A DNA stretch of 64,000 bases from Sutterella sp047777475 (GTDB taxonomy: Bacteria > Pseudomonadota > Gammaproteobacteria > Burkholderiales > Burkholderiaceae_F). The stretch covers positions 124,001 through 188,000 of the forward strand of contig JBKEET010000003.1 of the NCBI GenBank assembly GCA_047777475.1, read 5' to 3'. Shown piece by piece: positions 8,027 through 15,490 of this stretch. Position 1 is the first letter of the stretch; every line of letters starts with the position of its first letter. The notes under the pieces are model-generated. The model saw only the letters and a program-made list of their open reading frames with translations. It had not been told where the DNA came from and ran no database searches. The translations under genes and the position numbers were made by a program.

Positions 8027-8986
8027 ATGAAACCCATGGTGCCGGAAAGTATGATGGTCTTCACGGGCAACGCCAATCCCAAGCTTGCCCAGGCTGTCAC
8101 CAACTATCTCAACATTCCGCTCGGAGCCGCTACGGTCACCCGTTTCTCCGACGGTGAAGTGATGGTTCAGCTGCTGGACAATGTCCGCGGCAAGGACGTC
8201 TTCGTTCTCCAGAGCACCTGCGCGCCGACCAATGACAACCTCATGGAACTCATGATCATGGTCGATGCCATCAAGCGCTCTTCCGCCCGCCGCATCACGG
8301 CCGCGATCCCCTACTACGGCTATGCCCGCCAGGACCGCCGCCCGCGCTCGACCCGCGTGGCCATTTCCGCCAAGGTCGTCGCCAACATGCTGCAGTCCGT
8401 AGGCGTTGACCACGTCCTCATGATGGACCTTCACGCCGACCAGATTCAGGGCTTCTTCGACATCCCCGTGGACAACATTTACGCCACGCCGGTGCTGCTC
8501 AACGACCTGATCTCCCATCACTACGAGGACCTGATGGTCGTCTCGCCCGACGTGGGCGGCGTCGTCCGCGCCCGCGCCATGGCCAAGGCACTTGAGGTGG
8601 ACCTTGCGATCATTGACAAGCGCCGTCCGCGCGCCAACGTCTCCGAGGTGATGAACATCATCGGCGAGGTGAAGGACCGCACGTGCGTCATCACCGACGA
8701 CATCGTCGACACGGCCGGCACGCTGTGCCACGCCGCCGACGCCCTCAAGGCCCGCGGCGCCAAGCGCGTCGTCGCTTACATCACTCATCCGGTTCTTTCC
8801 GGCCCTGCTGTGCAGCGCATTACGAATTCCGCCCTTGACGAGCTCGTCGTCACGGACACGATTCCGCTTTCCGCTTCTGCCCAGACCTGCCAGAAGATCC
8901 GCCAGGTTTCCTGCGCTGCGCTCATCGGCGAAGCGCTCTCGCGCATTGCGCGCGAGGATTCCGTGAGCAGCCTGTTCACGGAATAA
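8027..8986 (+). CDS. prs: Ribose-phosphate pyrophosphokinase (PRPP synthetase)
   Basis: Makes PRPP from ribose-5-phosphate and ATP for nucleotide, histidine and tryptophan synthesis. All class I landmarks are present: the N-terminal VFTGNANPKLA, the flexible-loop residues in YYGYARQDRRPRSTR, the metal-binding MMDLHADQIQGFFD and the PRPP-binding loop ITDDIVDTAGTL. At 319 residues it has standard length. The start used has the sequence AAGAGAG upstream; an in-frame ATG at 8051 would remove eight residues and cannot be excluded. It is followed by rplY, as in most beta- and gammaproteobacteria. Confidence 0.96.
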   Translation: MKPMVPESMMVFTGNANPKLAQAVTNYLNIPLGAATVTRFSDGEVMVQLLDNVRGKDVFVLQSTCAPTNDNLMELMIMVDAIKRSSARRITAAIPYYGYARQDRRPRSTRVAISAKVVANMLQSVGVDHVLMMDLHADQIQGFFDIPVDNIYATPVLLNDLISHHYEDLMVVSPDVGGVVRARAMAKALEVDLAIIDKRRPRANVSEVMNIIGEVKDRTCVITDDIVDTAGTLCHAADALKARGAKRVVAYITHPVLSGPAVQRITNSALDELVVTDTIPLSASAQTCQKIRQVSCAALIGEALSRIAREDSVSSLFTE

Positions 8987-9049
8987 TCAGCAACGCTTCC
9001 GGGGTTGGTCGCGATCGCGGAAGCATTTTTTAACTTTAGGAGTAATCCA

Positions 9050-9745
9050 ATGAAAGTCATCGCCACTACGCGCACTACGAAAGGTACGGGTGCGAGCCGC
9101 CGCCTTCGCCGCGCGGACAAGGTGCCGGGAATTCTTTACGGCGGCAAGCTGCCGGCCACGCCGATCGAACTCGATCACAAGGAGATCTTCTACGACCTCC
9201 GCAAGGAAAAGTTCCACGCCTCCATCCTTACGATGGAGCTTGACGGCAAGGAAGAGCTCGTCGTCCTTCGTGATTTCCAGCTGCATCCCTACAAGCGTCA
9301 GGTCATGCACATCGACTTCCAGCGCATTGACCCGAACGAGAAGGTGACGATGCGCGTGCCTCTGCACTTCCTCGGCGAGGAGAACAGCCCGGCCGTCAAG
9401 ATCGACAAGGCCATGATCAGCCACACGGTCTCCTTCGTCGAAGTGTCCTGCCTGCCGAAGCTCCTGCCCGAGTTCATCGACGTCGATCTCTCCGGCATGG
9501 AATCCGGCCACACCTTCCTCGCTTCCCAGCTCGTGCTGCCGGAAGGCGTGACGGTCCACACCCGCGGCGGCGAGGACATGGTTATCGCCTCTGTGGTTGT
9601 GCCTGAAGAGGAGGAAGAAGAGGAGACGGCTGCCGCTACGACGGCCGAGGCCGCTCCTGCCGCCGAAGGCGCCGCTGCGCCGGCCGCCGAAGGTGCCGCT
9701 GCTGCGCCTGCCGCCGACGCCAAGGACGCCAAGGCTTCCAAGTAA
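9050..9745 (+). CDS. rplY: 50S ribosomal protein L25/general stress protein Ctc (bL25)
   Basis: bL25 binds 5S rRNA in the large subunit. This is the long, two-domain Ctc/TL5 type: an N-terminal 5S-binding domain (RRLRRADKVPGILYGG) followed by the C-terminal beta domain (about residues 95-180). A low-complexity Glu then Ala/Pro-rich tail occupies the last 45 residues. The ATG at 9050 was chosen because a strong Shine-Dalgarno, AGGAGT, lies 7 nt upstream and homology starts there. It follows prs and is closed by a strong terminator. Confidence 0.94.
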   Translation: MKVIATTRTTKGTGASRRLRRADKVPGILYGGKLPATPIELDHKEIFYDLRKEKFHASILTMELDGKEELVVLRDFQLHPYKRQVMHIDFQRIDPNEKVTMRVPLHFLGEENSPAVKIDKAMISHTVSFVEVSCLPKLLPEFIDVDLSGMESGHTFLASQLVLPEGVTVHTRGGEDMVIASVVVPEEEEEEETAAATTAEAAPAAEGAAAPAAEGAAAAPAADAKDAKASK

Positions 9746-9776
9746 TCGGCCCGGCCTTTGGCTTGAAAGCTCTGAG

Positions 9777-9815
9777 GACCCGCGGGGACTCGTTCCCGCG
9801 GGTTCTTCATTTCTC
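9777..9815 (+). terminator. Rho-independent terminator after rplY
   Basis: An 11-bp GC-rich stem (9778-9788 with 9793-9803) closed by the loop CTCG is followed by a T-rich stretch (TTCTTCATTTCT). Confidence 0.85.
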
Positions 9816-9994
9816 TGACAATTGAATTTTTTTGAGCAGGAAGCGCCGGAGCGCTTTCCGCTTTCTTTTCTGCCCTTACCCCTTTTCCGGCTCCCCGCCG
9901 GGTTCATGAGATGTCCGATTGTGCAGGGGTTAAGAGGGCCAGCCGGCGCGCAGAAGCGTTCTGCGGCCGTCCCTTTACACACAGGAATCCCGTC
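9816..9994 (+). promoter_or_regulatory. Upstream region of deaD
   Basis: This is non-coding. A short imperfect hairpin (GGAAGCGC with GCGCTTTCC, around 9839-9860) is followed by a pyrimidine-rich run. No clear sigma-70 promoter was picked out. The Shine-Dalgarno for deaD (AGGAAT) is just before 9995. DeaD-type helicase genes often have long leaders, which would fit, but this is only inference. Confidence 0.4.
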
Positions 9995-11791
9995 ATGACG
10001 ACATTCAGTGATCTCGGCCTTTCCGAGCCCCTCGTGCGCGCCGTCGCCGAGCTCGGCTTCGAAGAGCCCACCCCCATTCAGACGCAGGCCGTTCCGGCCC
10101 TGCTCTCCGGCGCCGACGTCCTCGGCCAGGCGGCCACCGGCACCGGCAAGACCGCCGCCTTCGCGCTGCCGCTGCTCGAGCGCTGGGCGCTCGGCACCGA
10201 GCCCGGCAGCCCCGTCATCCTCGTGCTCACGCCGACGCGCGAGCTCTGCCTGCAGGTGAGCGAGGCCTTCCACAGCTACGGCCGCATCGCCGGCGTGAAC
10301 GTCACGCCGATCTACGGCGGCCAGGACTACAGCCGCCAGATCCGCGCCCTCCGGCGCGGCACGCAGGTCGTGGTGGCCACGCCCGGGCGCGCGCTCGACC
10401 ATATCGACCGCGGCACGCTCGATCTTTCGAACGTCAAGGCCGTGGTCCTCGACGAGGCCGACGAAATGCTCGACCTCGGCTTTGCCGACGAGCTCGACGC
10501 GATCTTCGAGGCGCTCCCCGAGGAACGCCAGACCGCGCTCTTTTCCGCCACGCTCCCGCCCAAGATCGCCAAGATCGCCGAAACGCACCTGAAGAACCCG
10601 GTGAACATCCGCATCGAGCAGGACGAGCCGAGCGAAGGCGAGACGCCGCGCGTGCCGCAGGTCGCCTACATCGTGGGCCGCGACTACCGCATCGCCGCCC
10701 TCGGGCGCATCCTCGACGTCGAGGCGCCCGAGCTCGCCATCATCTTCGCGCGCACGCGCATGGAGGTCGACGACCTCACGGAAGCGCTGCGCGCCCGCGG
10801 CTTCAGCGTCGAGGCGCTGCACGGCGGCCTCGACCAGGCCACGCGCAACCGCGTCATGAAGCGCGCCAGGAGCGGCCAGATCGACGCCATCGTGGCCACC
10901 GACGTCGCCGCCCGCGGCATTGACCTCGACAACCTCTCGCACGTGATCAACTTCGGCATCCCGGCCACGTACGAAACCTACATCCACCGCATCGGCCGCA
11001 CCGGCCGCGCGGGCCGCACCGGCATGGCGATCACGATCCTCGAGCCCCGGGAACACCGCCACCTGCGCATCCTCGAGAAGATCACCAAGGCCAAGATCGA
11101 GATCCGTTCCGTGCCGTCGGCCACCGACGTGCGCGCCAGGCGCCTTGAGCTCATGCGCGGCTCGATCGAGGAGATCCTGCAGAAGCCCGAGGCGCTCGAA
11201 CGGTACCGCGCCGTGATCGAGTCGCTCGCCGAGGAGCACGATCCCTTCGACGTCGCCGCCGCGGCGCTCCGGCTCGCCGAGGAAAACGAAGGCGTGAGCG
11301 ACGACGACACCGAGATTCCCGCCTATGCGCCGCGCTCGCGCGAGCGCGGGGAGCCGCGCGAGCCGCGGGCGCCCCGCCGCACCCCGATGCGCGACCGCGA
11401 GCCCGAGGAAGGCATGACCCGGCTCTTCGTGAGCGCGGGCCGCGACATCGGCGTGCGTCCCTCCGACATCGTGGGCGCCATCGCCAACGAGGCGGGCGTT
11501 TCCTCGCGCACGATCGGCGCGATCGACATCGCTGACCGCTTCACGATCGTTGAGGTGGAGAGCGAGGAAGCCGAGCACATCGTCGAGGCGATGAAGGGCG
11601 TGCGCTTCAAGGGGCGCGACGTCATCGTGCGCTTCGACCGCAGGAGCGGCGAGGCTTCCGAGCGCGACTTCGGCGCCGAGCGCGGCGAGAAATTCGCCCG
11701 CCGCGACCGCAGGGAGCGCCCCGAGCGCTTCGAGCGGGGCGGCCGCCGCGAGCGCTACGAGCGTCAGGACCGCCGCGGCCCGCGCCGCTGA
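9995..11791 (+). CDS. deaD: DEAD-box ATP-dependent RNA helicase DeaD/CsdA
   Basis: An RNA helicase likely involved in ribosome assembly and cold adaptation. Motifs appear in order: Q motif GFEEPTPIQ, motif I ATGTGKT, motif II DEAD in VLDEADEML, motif III SAT, and motif VI HRIGRTGRAG. After the helicase core comes a DbpA-like RNA-binding domain (TRLFVSAGRDIGVRPSDIVGA onward) and an Arg-rich tail with RRERYERQDRRGPRR. The presence of the DbpA-like domain favours DeaD over RhlE or RhlB. The ATG at 9995 was chosen over 9911 because homology (MTTFSDLGL) begins there and AGGAAT precedes it. Confidence 0.92.
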   Translation: MTTFSDLGLSEPLVRAVAELGFEEPTPIQTQAVPALLSGADVLGQAATGTGKTAAFALPLLERWALGTEPGSPVILVLTPTRELCLQVSEAFHSYGRIAGVNVTPIYGGQDYSRQIRALRRGTQVVVATPGRALDHIDRGTLDLSNVKAVVLDEADEMLDLGFADELDAIFEALPEERQTALFSATLPPKIAKIAETHLKNPVNIRIEQDEPSEGETPRVPQVAYIVGRDYRIAALGRILDVEAPELAIIFARTRMEVDDLTEALRARGFSVEALHGGLDQATRNRVMKRARSGQIDAIVATDVAARGIDLDNLSHVINFGIPATYETYIHRIGRTGRAGRTGMAITILEPREHRHLRILEKITKAKIEIRSVPSATDVRARRLELMRGSIEEILQKPEALERYRAVIESLAEEHDPFDVAAAALRLAEENEGVSDDDTEIPAYAPRSRERGEPREPRAPRRTPMRDREPEEGMTRLFVSAGRDIGVRPSDIVGAIANEAGVSSRTIGAIDIADRFTIVEVESEEAEHIVEAMKGVRFKGRDVIVRFDRRSGEASERDFGAERGEKFARRDRRERPERFERGGRRERYERQDRRGPRR

Positions 11792-11818
11792 GGGCGCAGG
11801 CAATACAATACGCAGGCA

Positions 11819-11857
11819 GGCGGCCGGCTTTTCGGCCGGCGCCGCCTTCTCTTTTGA
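11819..11857 (+). terminator. Terminator-like hairpin after deaD
   Basis: GC-rich inverted repeat (GGCGGCCGGC with GCCGGCGCCGCC, one 2-nt bulge) around a TTTTC loop, followed by TTCTCTTTT. It lies just before pth. Confidence 0.7.
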
Positions 11858-11863
11858 GCGACT

Positions 11864-12481
11864 ATGTCTGAAAAGCCTATACGTCTGATCGTCGGGCTCG
11901 GCAACGTCGGCAGCGAATACGAGCGCACCCGCCACAACGCGGGCTTCTGGTTCGTCGACGCGCTGGCCGCCAAGCTCGGCGTCTTCTTCCGCGAAGAAAA
12001 GAAATTCCAGGGCTCGGTGGCCCGCTGCCGCATCGCGGGCCAGGAGGTCTGGCTGCTGAAGCCTTCGACCTACATGAACCGCTCCGGCGACGCCGTTTCG
12101 CCGATGGCGCAGTACTACAAGATCACCCCCGAGGAGGTGCTCGTCGTGCACGACGAGCTCGACCTGCCGCCCGGGTGCATGCGCTTCAAGAAGGGCGGCG
12201 GCAACGCCGGCCACAACGGCCTCAAGGACATCACCGCCAAGCTCGGCACGCCCGATTTCTGGCGCCTTCGCCTCGGCACGGGCCATCCGCGCACGCTCGG
12301 CATGGCGCAGGGCGTGGCCGACTTCGTGCTTTCGGCGCCCTCCAAGGAGCACGAGGCGCTCATCCGCGGCTGCATCGAGGCGGGCCTCGGCGAAATCGAG
12401 GATGCGGCGCAGGGCCGGTTCGCCGAAGTGAACCGCGCGCTGGCCCCCTACGCTTCGAAACCGAAGGCGCCCAAGGCATGA
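11864..12481 (+). CDS. pth: Peptidyl-tRNA hydrolase
   Basis: Pth recycles tRNA from prematurely released peptidyl-tRNA. Conserved elements are visible: VGLGNVGSEYERTRHNAGF with the catalytic His, the PSTYMNRSG substrate loop, VVHDELDLPPG with the key Asp, and GGNAGHNGLKDI. Its 205 residues are normal. It follows deaD by 72 bp and overlaps the next gene by ATGA. The usual prs-rplY-pth-ychF order is preserved apart from the interposed deaD and DUF523 genes. Confidence 0.95.
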   Translation: MSEKPIRLIVGLGNVGSEYERTRHNAGFWFVDALAAKLGVFFREEKKFQGSVARCRIAGQEVWLLKPSTYMNRSGDAVSPMAQYYKITPEEVLVVHDELDLPPGCMRFKKGGGNAGHNGLKDITAKLGTPDFWRLRLGTGHPRTLGMAQGVADFVLSAPSKEHEALIRGCIEAGLGEIEDAAQGRFAEVNRALAPYASKPKAPKA

Positions 12482-12966
12482 AGATCCTGGTGAGCCGCTG
12501 CCTGCTCGGCGAAGCGTGCCGCTACGACGGCCGCGCCGCCGTGAGCATCCGCCGGAAGCTGCTCGATGCGGGCTTTTCCGAAAGCGACATCGTGCCCGTC
12601 TGCCCGGAAACGGACGCGGGCCTCAAAACGCCGCGGCTTCCCTGCGAAATCGTGGGCGGCACCGCCGCCGACGTGCTCGCGGGCCGGGCGCGCGTTGTCG
12701 ACCTCGAAGGCAACGACCGCAGCGCGGCCTACACGGCGGGCGCGAGCATCGCGCTCTCGGCCGCGCGGCGGGAGGGCGCCCTCTACGCCCTCCTCAAGGC
12801 GAGGAGCCCTTCCTGCGGCAGCGGGACGGTCTACGACGGCACCTTTTCGGGCCGGCTCATCCCCGGGCGCGGCGTCGCCGCCGAAGCGCTTCGCGCCGAG
12901 GGCATCTCCGTTTTTTCCGAGGAAGAGCTCGGGGACTTCCTGCGCATCGCCGCGGGACACGTCTGA
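12478..12966 (+). CDS. DUF523 family protein
   Basis: A 162-residue protein of the DUF523 family, function unknown. The family hallmarks are the start MKILVSRCLLGEACRYDG, the segment VCPETDAGLKTPR and the cysteine-containing KARSPSCGSGTVYDGTFSG. Its start codon overlaps the pth stop (ATGA), implying translational coupling. Only the C-terminal part of the much longer open frame is real; homology begins at 12478. Confidence 0.88.
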   Translation: MKILVSRCLLGEACRYDGRAAVSIRRKLLDAGFSESDIVPVCPETDAGLKTPRLPCEIVGGTAADVLAGRARVVDLEGNDRSAAYTAGASIALSAARREGALYALLKARSPSCGSGTVYDGTFSGRLIPGRGVAAEALRAEGISVFSEEELGDFLRIAAGHV

Positions 12967-13049
12967 TCCCGCTTGTTAAAATAGCGGGAACTTTCGGGGC
13001 GCACAGCGGCCCCGTTTCTTGTATCTGACACGTTTAGAGATTCGCAATC

Positions 13050-14144
13050 ATGGGTTTAAAGTGTGGCATCGTCGGACTGCCCAACGTCGGCAAGTCGACT
13101 CTTTTCAACGCGCTCACCAAAGCCGGCATTCAGGCCGAGAACTATCCGTTCTGCACCATTGAGCCGAACGTCGGCATCGTCGAGGTGCCCGATGCGCGCC
13201 TGCAGGCGCTCGCCGACCTGGTGCATCCCGCCAAGATCGTTCCCGCCGCCGTCGAGTTCGTCGACATCGCCGGCCTCGTCGCCGGCGCGAGCAAGGGCGA
13301 AGGCCTCGGCAACCAGTTCCTCGCCAACATCCGCGAGTGCGATGCCATTGCGCACATCGTGCGCTGCTTCAACGACGACAACGTCGTGCACGTCGCCGGC
13401 AAGGTCAATCCGCTCGACGACATTTCCGTGATCAACACCGAGCTCGCCCTGGCGGACCTGCAGACCGTCGAGAAGGCGTTCAACCGCTACAGCAAGCCGG
13501 CCCGCTCGGGCGGCGACAAGGAAGCGCAGAAGATCGTCGCGGTGCTCGAGAAGATCCAGCCCGCGCTCAACGAGGGCCGCGCCGCGCGCACCGTCCCGCT
13601 CACCGACGAGGAAAAGGCGACGATCCGCACGCTCTTCCTCCTGACGATGAAGCCCGTGATGTACGTCGCCAACGTCGACGACCACGGCTTCGAGAACAAT
13701 CCGCTCCTCGACCAGGTCAAGCAGTACGCGGCCTCCGAGCACGCGCCCGTCATCGCCGTCTGCGCCAAGACCGAAGCCGACATCGCCGACCTCTCCGACG
13801 AGGACAAGCAGCTGTTCCTCGCGGACATGGGCATGACGGAGCCCGGCCTCAACCGCGTCATCCGCGCGGGCTACGACCTGCTCGGCCTGCAGACGTTCTT
13901 CACGGCCGGCCCCAAGGAAGTGCGCGCCTGGACCATCCACAAGGGCGACACGGCCCCCAAGGCCGCCGGCGTCATTCACTCCGACTTCGAGCGCGGCTTC
14001 ATCCGCGCCCAGACGATCGGCTATGACGACTACATCGCCTACAAGGGCGAGAAAGGCGCCCAGGAAGCCGGCAAGGAGCGCGCCGAAGGCAAGGACTACG
14101 TCGTGCAGGACGGCGACGTGATGAACTTCCTCTTCAACGTTTAA
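13050..14144 (+). CDS. ychF: Ribosome-binding ATPase YchF
   Basis: YchF is an Obg-family P-loop protein that hydrolyses ATP and binds ribosomes; in E. coli it represses the oxidative stress response. The G1 motif GLPNVGKS is at residues 8-15, G3 is DIAGLVAGAS, and the TGS domain is C-terminal, ending in the conserved VVQDGDVMNFLFNV. At 364 residues it is full length. It closes the prs-to-ychF block and is followed by a very strong terminator. A short inverted repeat (TCCCGC with GCGGGA) lies about 60 bp upstream. Confidence 0.96.
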   Translation: MGLKCGIVGLPNVGKSTLFNALTKAGIQAENYPFCTIEPNVGIVEVPDARLQALADLVHPAKIVPAAVEFVDIAGLVAGASKGEGLGNQFLANIRECDAIAHIVRCFNDDNVVHVAGKVNPLDDISVINTELALADLQTVEKAFNRYSKPARSGGDKEAQKIVAVLEKIQPALNEGRAARTVPLTDEEKATIRTLFLLTMKPVMYVANVDDHGFENNPLLDQVKQYAASEHAPVIAVCAKTEADIADLSDEDKQLFLADMGMTEPGLNRVIRAGYDLLGLQTFFTAGPKEVRAWTIHKGDTAPKAAGVIHSDFERGFIRAQTIGYDDYIAYKGEKGAQEAGKERAEGKDYVVQDGDVMNFLFNV

Positions 14145-14167
14145 TCCGATCGCTGCGACAGCTTCCC

Positions 14168-14202
14168 TCGGGAGGATCCTTCGGGATCCTCCCGATTTTT
14201 TT
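14168..14202 (+). terminator. Strong Rho-independent terminator after ychF
   Basis: A perfect 12-bp stem (14168-14179 with 14184-14195) closed by a TTCG tetraloop is followed by seven T. Confidence 0.95.
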
Positions 14203-14295
14203 CTGAATTTCGGCCCCAAAACGTCTGCGTTCAGCGGCTATACTCAAAAACGCAGCCGCACCGCGGCGTTTTCGGCATTGAGGCAATTGAGCAGC

Positions 14296-14667
14296 ATGGC
14301 CACCACTTCGACGAAAAAAAGACAGGAAACCGGCGAGCGCCTGCGTCTTGAGCGCGAGCGCCTCGGCTACAGCCCGCAGCAGATTGCGCAGCTTCTCGGC
14401 GTTTCGCTTGCCATTTACGAGCGCTACGAAAAAGGCGAGGAAGACCCCGGCATCTTCCGCATGCCGAGGCTCGACGCCTGCGGCTTCGACATCCTTTACA
14501 TCATCTCCGGCCGCCGCCACACCCCCATCGAGGAAGAAAACGAGCTGCTGACGCGCTTCCGCGACCTCTCGCAGCGCGGGCGCGCGTCGATCTTCACGAC
14601 GCTCGACGCGCTCGAGCGGCTTGCGCCCAACCTGCGGCAGGAAATCCGCAAGCGCTTCAACCGATAG
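14296..14667 (+). CDS. Xre-family helix-turn-helix transcriptional regulator
   Basis: A 123-residue DNA-binding protein with an N-terminal HTH_3 domain: LRLERERLGYSPQQIAQLLG followed by the recognition region VSLAIYERYEKGEEDP. The C-terminal half is helical with no recognised ligand-binding domain. The ATG at 14296 was preferred over an in-frame TTG at 14278. It lies alone between a terminator and ahpC, 110 bp upstream of the latter in the same orientation. It could regulate itself or ahpC, but no target is demonstrated. Confidence 0.85.
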   Translation: MATTSTKKRQETGERLRLERERLGYSPQQIAQLLGVSLAIYERYEKGEEDPGIFRMPRLDACGFDILYIISGRRHTPIEEENELLTRFRDLSQRGRASIFTTLDALERLAPNLRQEIRKRFNR

Positions 14668-14696
14668 ATGGGAACCTTGATCGCTAAGATAAATAT

Positions 14697-14737
14697 TTCA
14701 CTATCGAGTTTGACAACGCGATAATCTTTTGTAAAAA
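14697..14737 (+). promoter_or_regulatory. Candidate promoter(s) of ahpC
   Basis: Two overlapping sigma-70-like pairs occur in an AT-rich stretch. One is TTCACT (14697-14702), 17 bp, GATAAT (14720-14725). The other is TTGACA (14710-14715), 16 bp, TAAAAA (14732-14737). GATA/TATC half-sites (14688-14705) overlap the first -35. They do not match OxyR spacing well. Confidence 0.55.
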
Positions 14738-14776
14738 TGACCCCATCTTCCAATTACGAAGTCATGAGGTCAACAA

Positions 14777-15349
14777 ATGTCTCTCCTTAACACCCAGATC
14801 CTTCCCTTCAAGGCCCAGGCCTACGTCAACGGCGACTTCGCCGAAGTGACGGAAAAGTCCCTGCTCGGCCACTGGTCCGTCGTGTTCTTCTACCCGGCCG
14901 ACTTCACCTTCGTGTGCCCGACCGAGCTCGAGGACCTCGCCGAGCACTACGAAGAGTTCAAGAAGCTCGGCGTCGAGATCTACTCCGTCTCGACCGACAC
15001 GCACTTCACGCACATGGCCTGGCACGAGAGCTCGCCCGCGGTCGGCAAGGTCCGCTTCCCGATGCTCGGCGACCCGACGCTCGCGATCAGCCGCAACTTC
15101 CAGGTGCTCATTGAGAGCGAAGGCGCCGCCGAGCGCGGCACGTTCGTGATCAACCCCGAGGGCCGCATCGTTGTCATGGAGCACCATGACGGCGGCATCG
15201 GCCGCGACGCCAGGGAGCTGCTGCGCAAGGTGCAGGCCGCCCAGTTCATCGCGGCCCACCCGGGCATGGTCTGCCCGGCCCATTGGCAGCCCGGCGACAA
15301 GGCCCTCAAGGTCTCCAAGGAGCTCGTCGGCAAGATCCTGAGCCGATGA
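14777..15349 (+). CDS. ahpC: Alkyl hydroperoxide reductase subunit C (typical 2-Cys peroxiredoxin)
   Basis: AhpC reduces hydrogen peroxide and organic peroxides. The peroxidatic cysteine is Cys47 in FTFVCPTE and the resolving cysteine is Cys166 in GMVCPAHW, the same positions as in enterobacterial AhpC. Length (190) is typical. GAGG 8 nt upstream serves as ribosome binding site. The reductase partner AhpF is not adjacent, so the electron donor is unknown from the window. It is likely monocistronic, with a promoter and terminator of its own. Confidence 0.95.
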   Translation: MSLLNTQILPFKAQAYVNGDFAEVTEKSLLGHWSVVFFYPADFTFVCPTELEDLAEHYEEFKKLGVEIYSVSTDTHFTHMAWHESSPAVGKVRFPMLGDPTLAISRNFQVLIESEGAAERGTFVINPEGRIVVMEHHDGGIGRDARELLRKVQAAQFIAAHPGMVCPAHWQPGDKALKVSKELVGKILSR

Positions 15350-15387
15350 GCCCTCTCCCCTGAAGCCGCAAGCTTCTTTCCCCCGCC

Positions 15388-15424
15388 GGCCGGCGCTCCT
15401 TCGGGTGCGCCGGCCTTCTTTGCT
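15388..15424 (+). terminator. Rho-independent terminator after ahpC
   Basis: A 9-bp GC stem (15388-15396 with 15407-15415), extended by two inner pairs around TTCG, is followed by TTCTTTG. Confidence 0.85.
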
Positions 15425-15490
15425 CACGGCGGGGGCTTTTTGTGGCACACTTCTCAGCATCGCATTGACCCACAGGGATTTTTCCGCGAC

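Noticed and set aside
9911..9994. Longer N-terminus for deaD from ATG 9911
   Set aside because: The 28 extra residues have no similarity to DeaD, and a good Shine-Dalgarno precedes ATG 9995.
8987..12352. A 1,121-residue open frame on the minus strand
   Set aside because: It runs antisense across rplY, deaD and pth, which are clear genes. Long antisense frames are expected in GC-rich DNA; its sequence is low-complexity Ala/Arg/His/Asp.
14660..14740. OxyR binding site upstream of ahpC
   Set aside because: ATAG and CTAT tetranucleotides are present (14664, 14701) but not at the 10-11 bp periodic spacing required.
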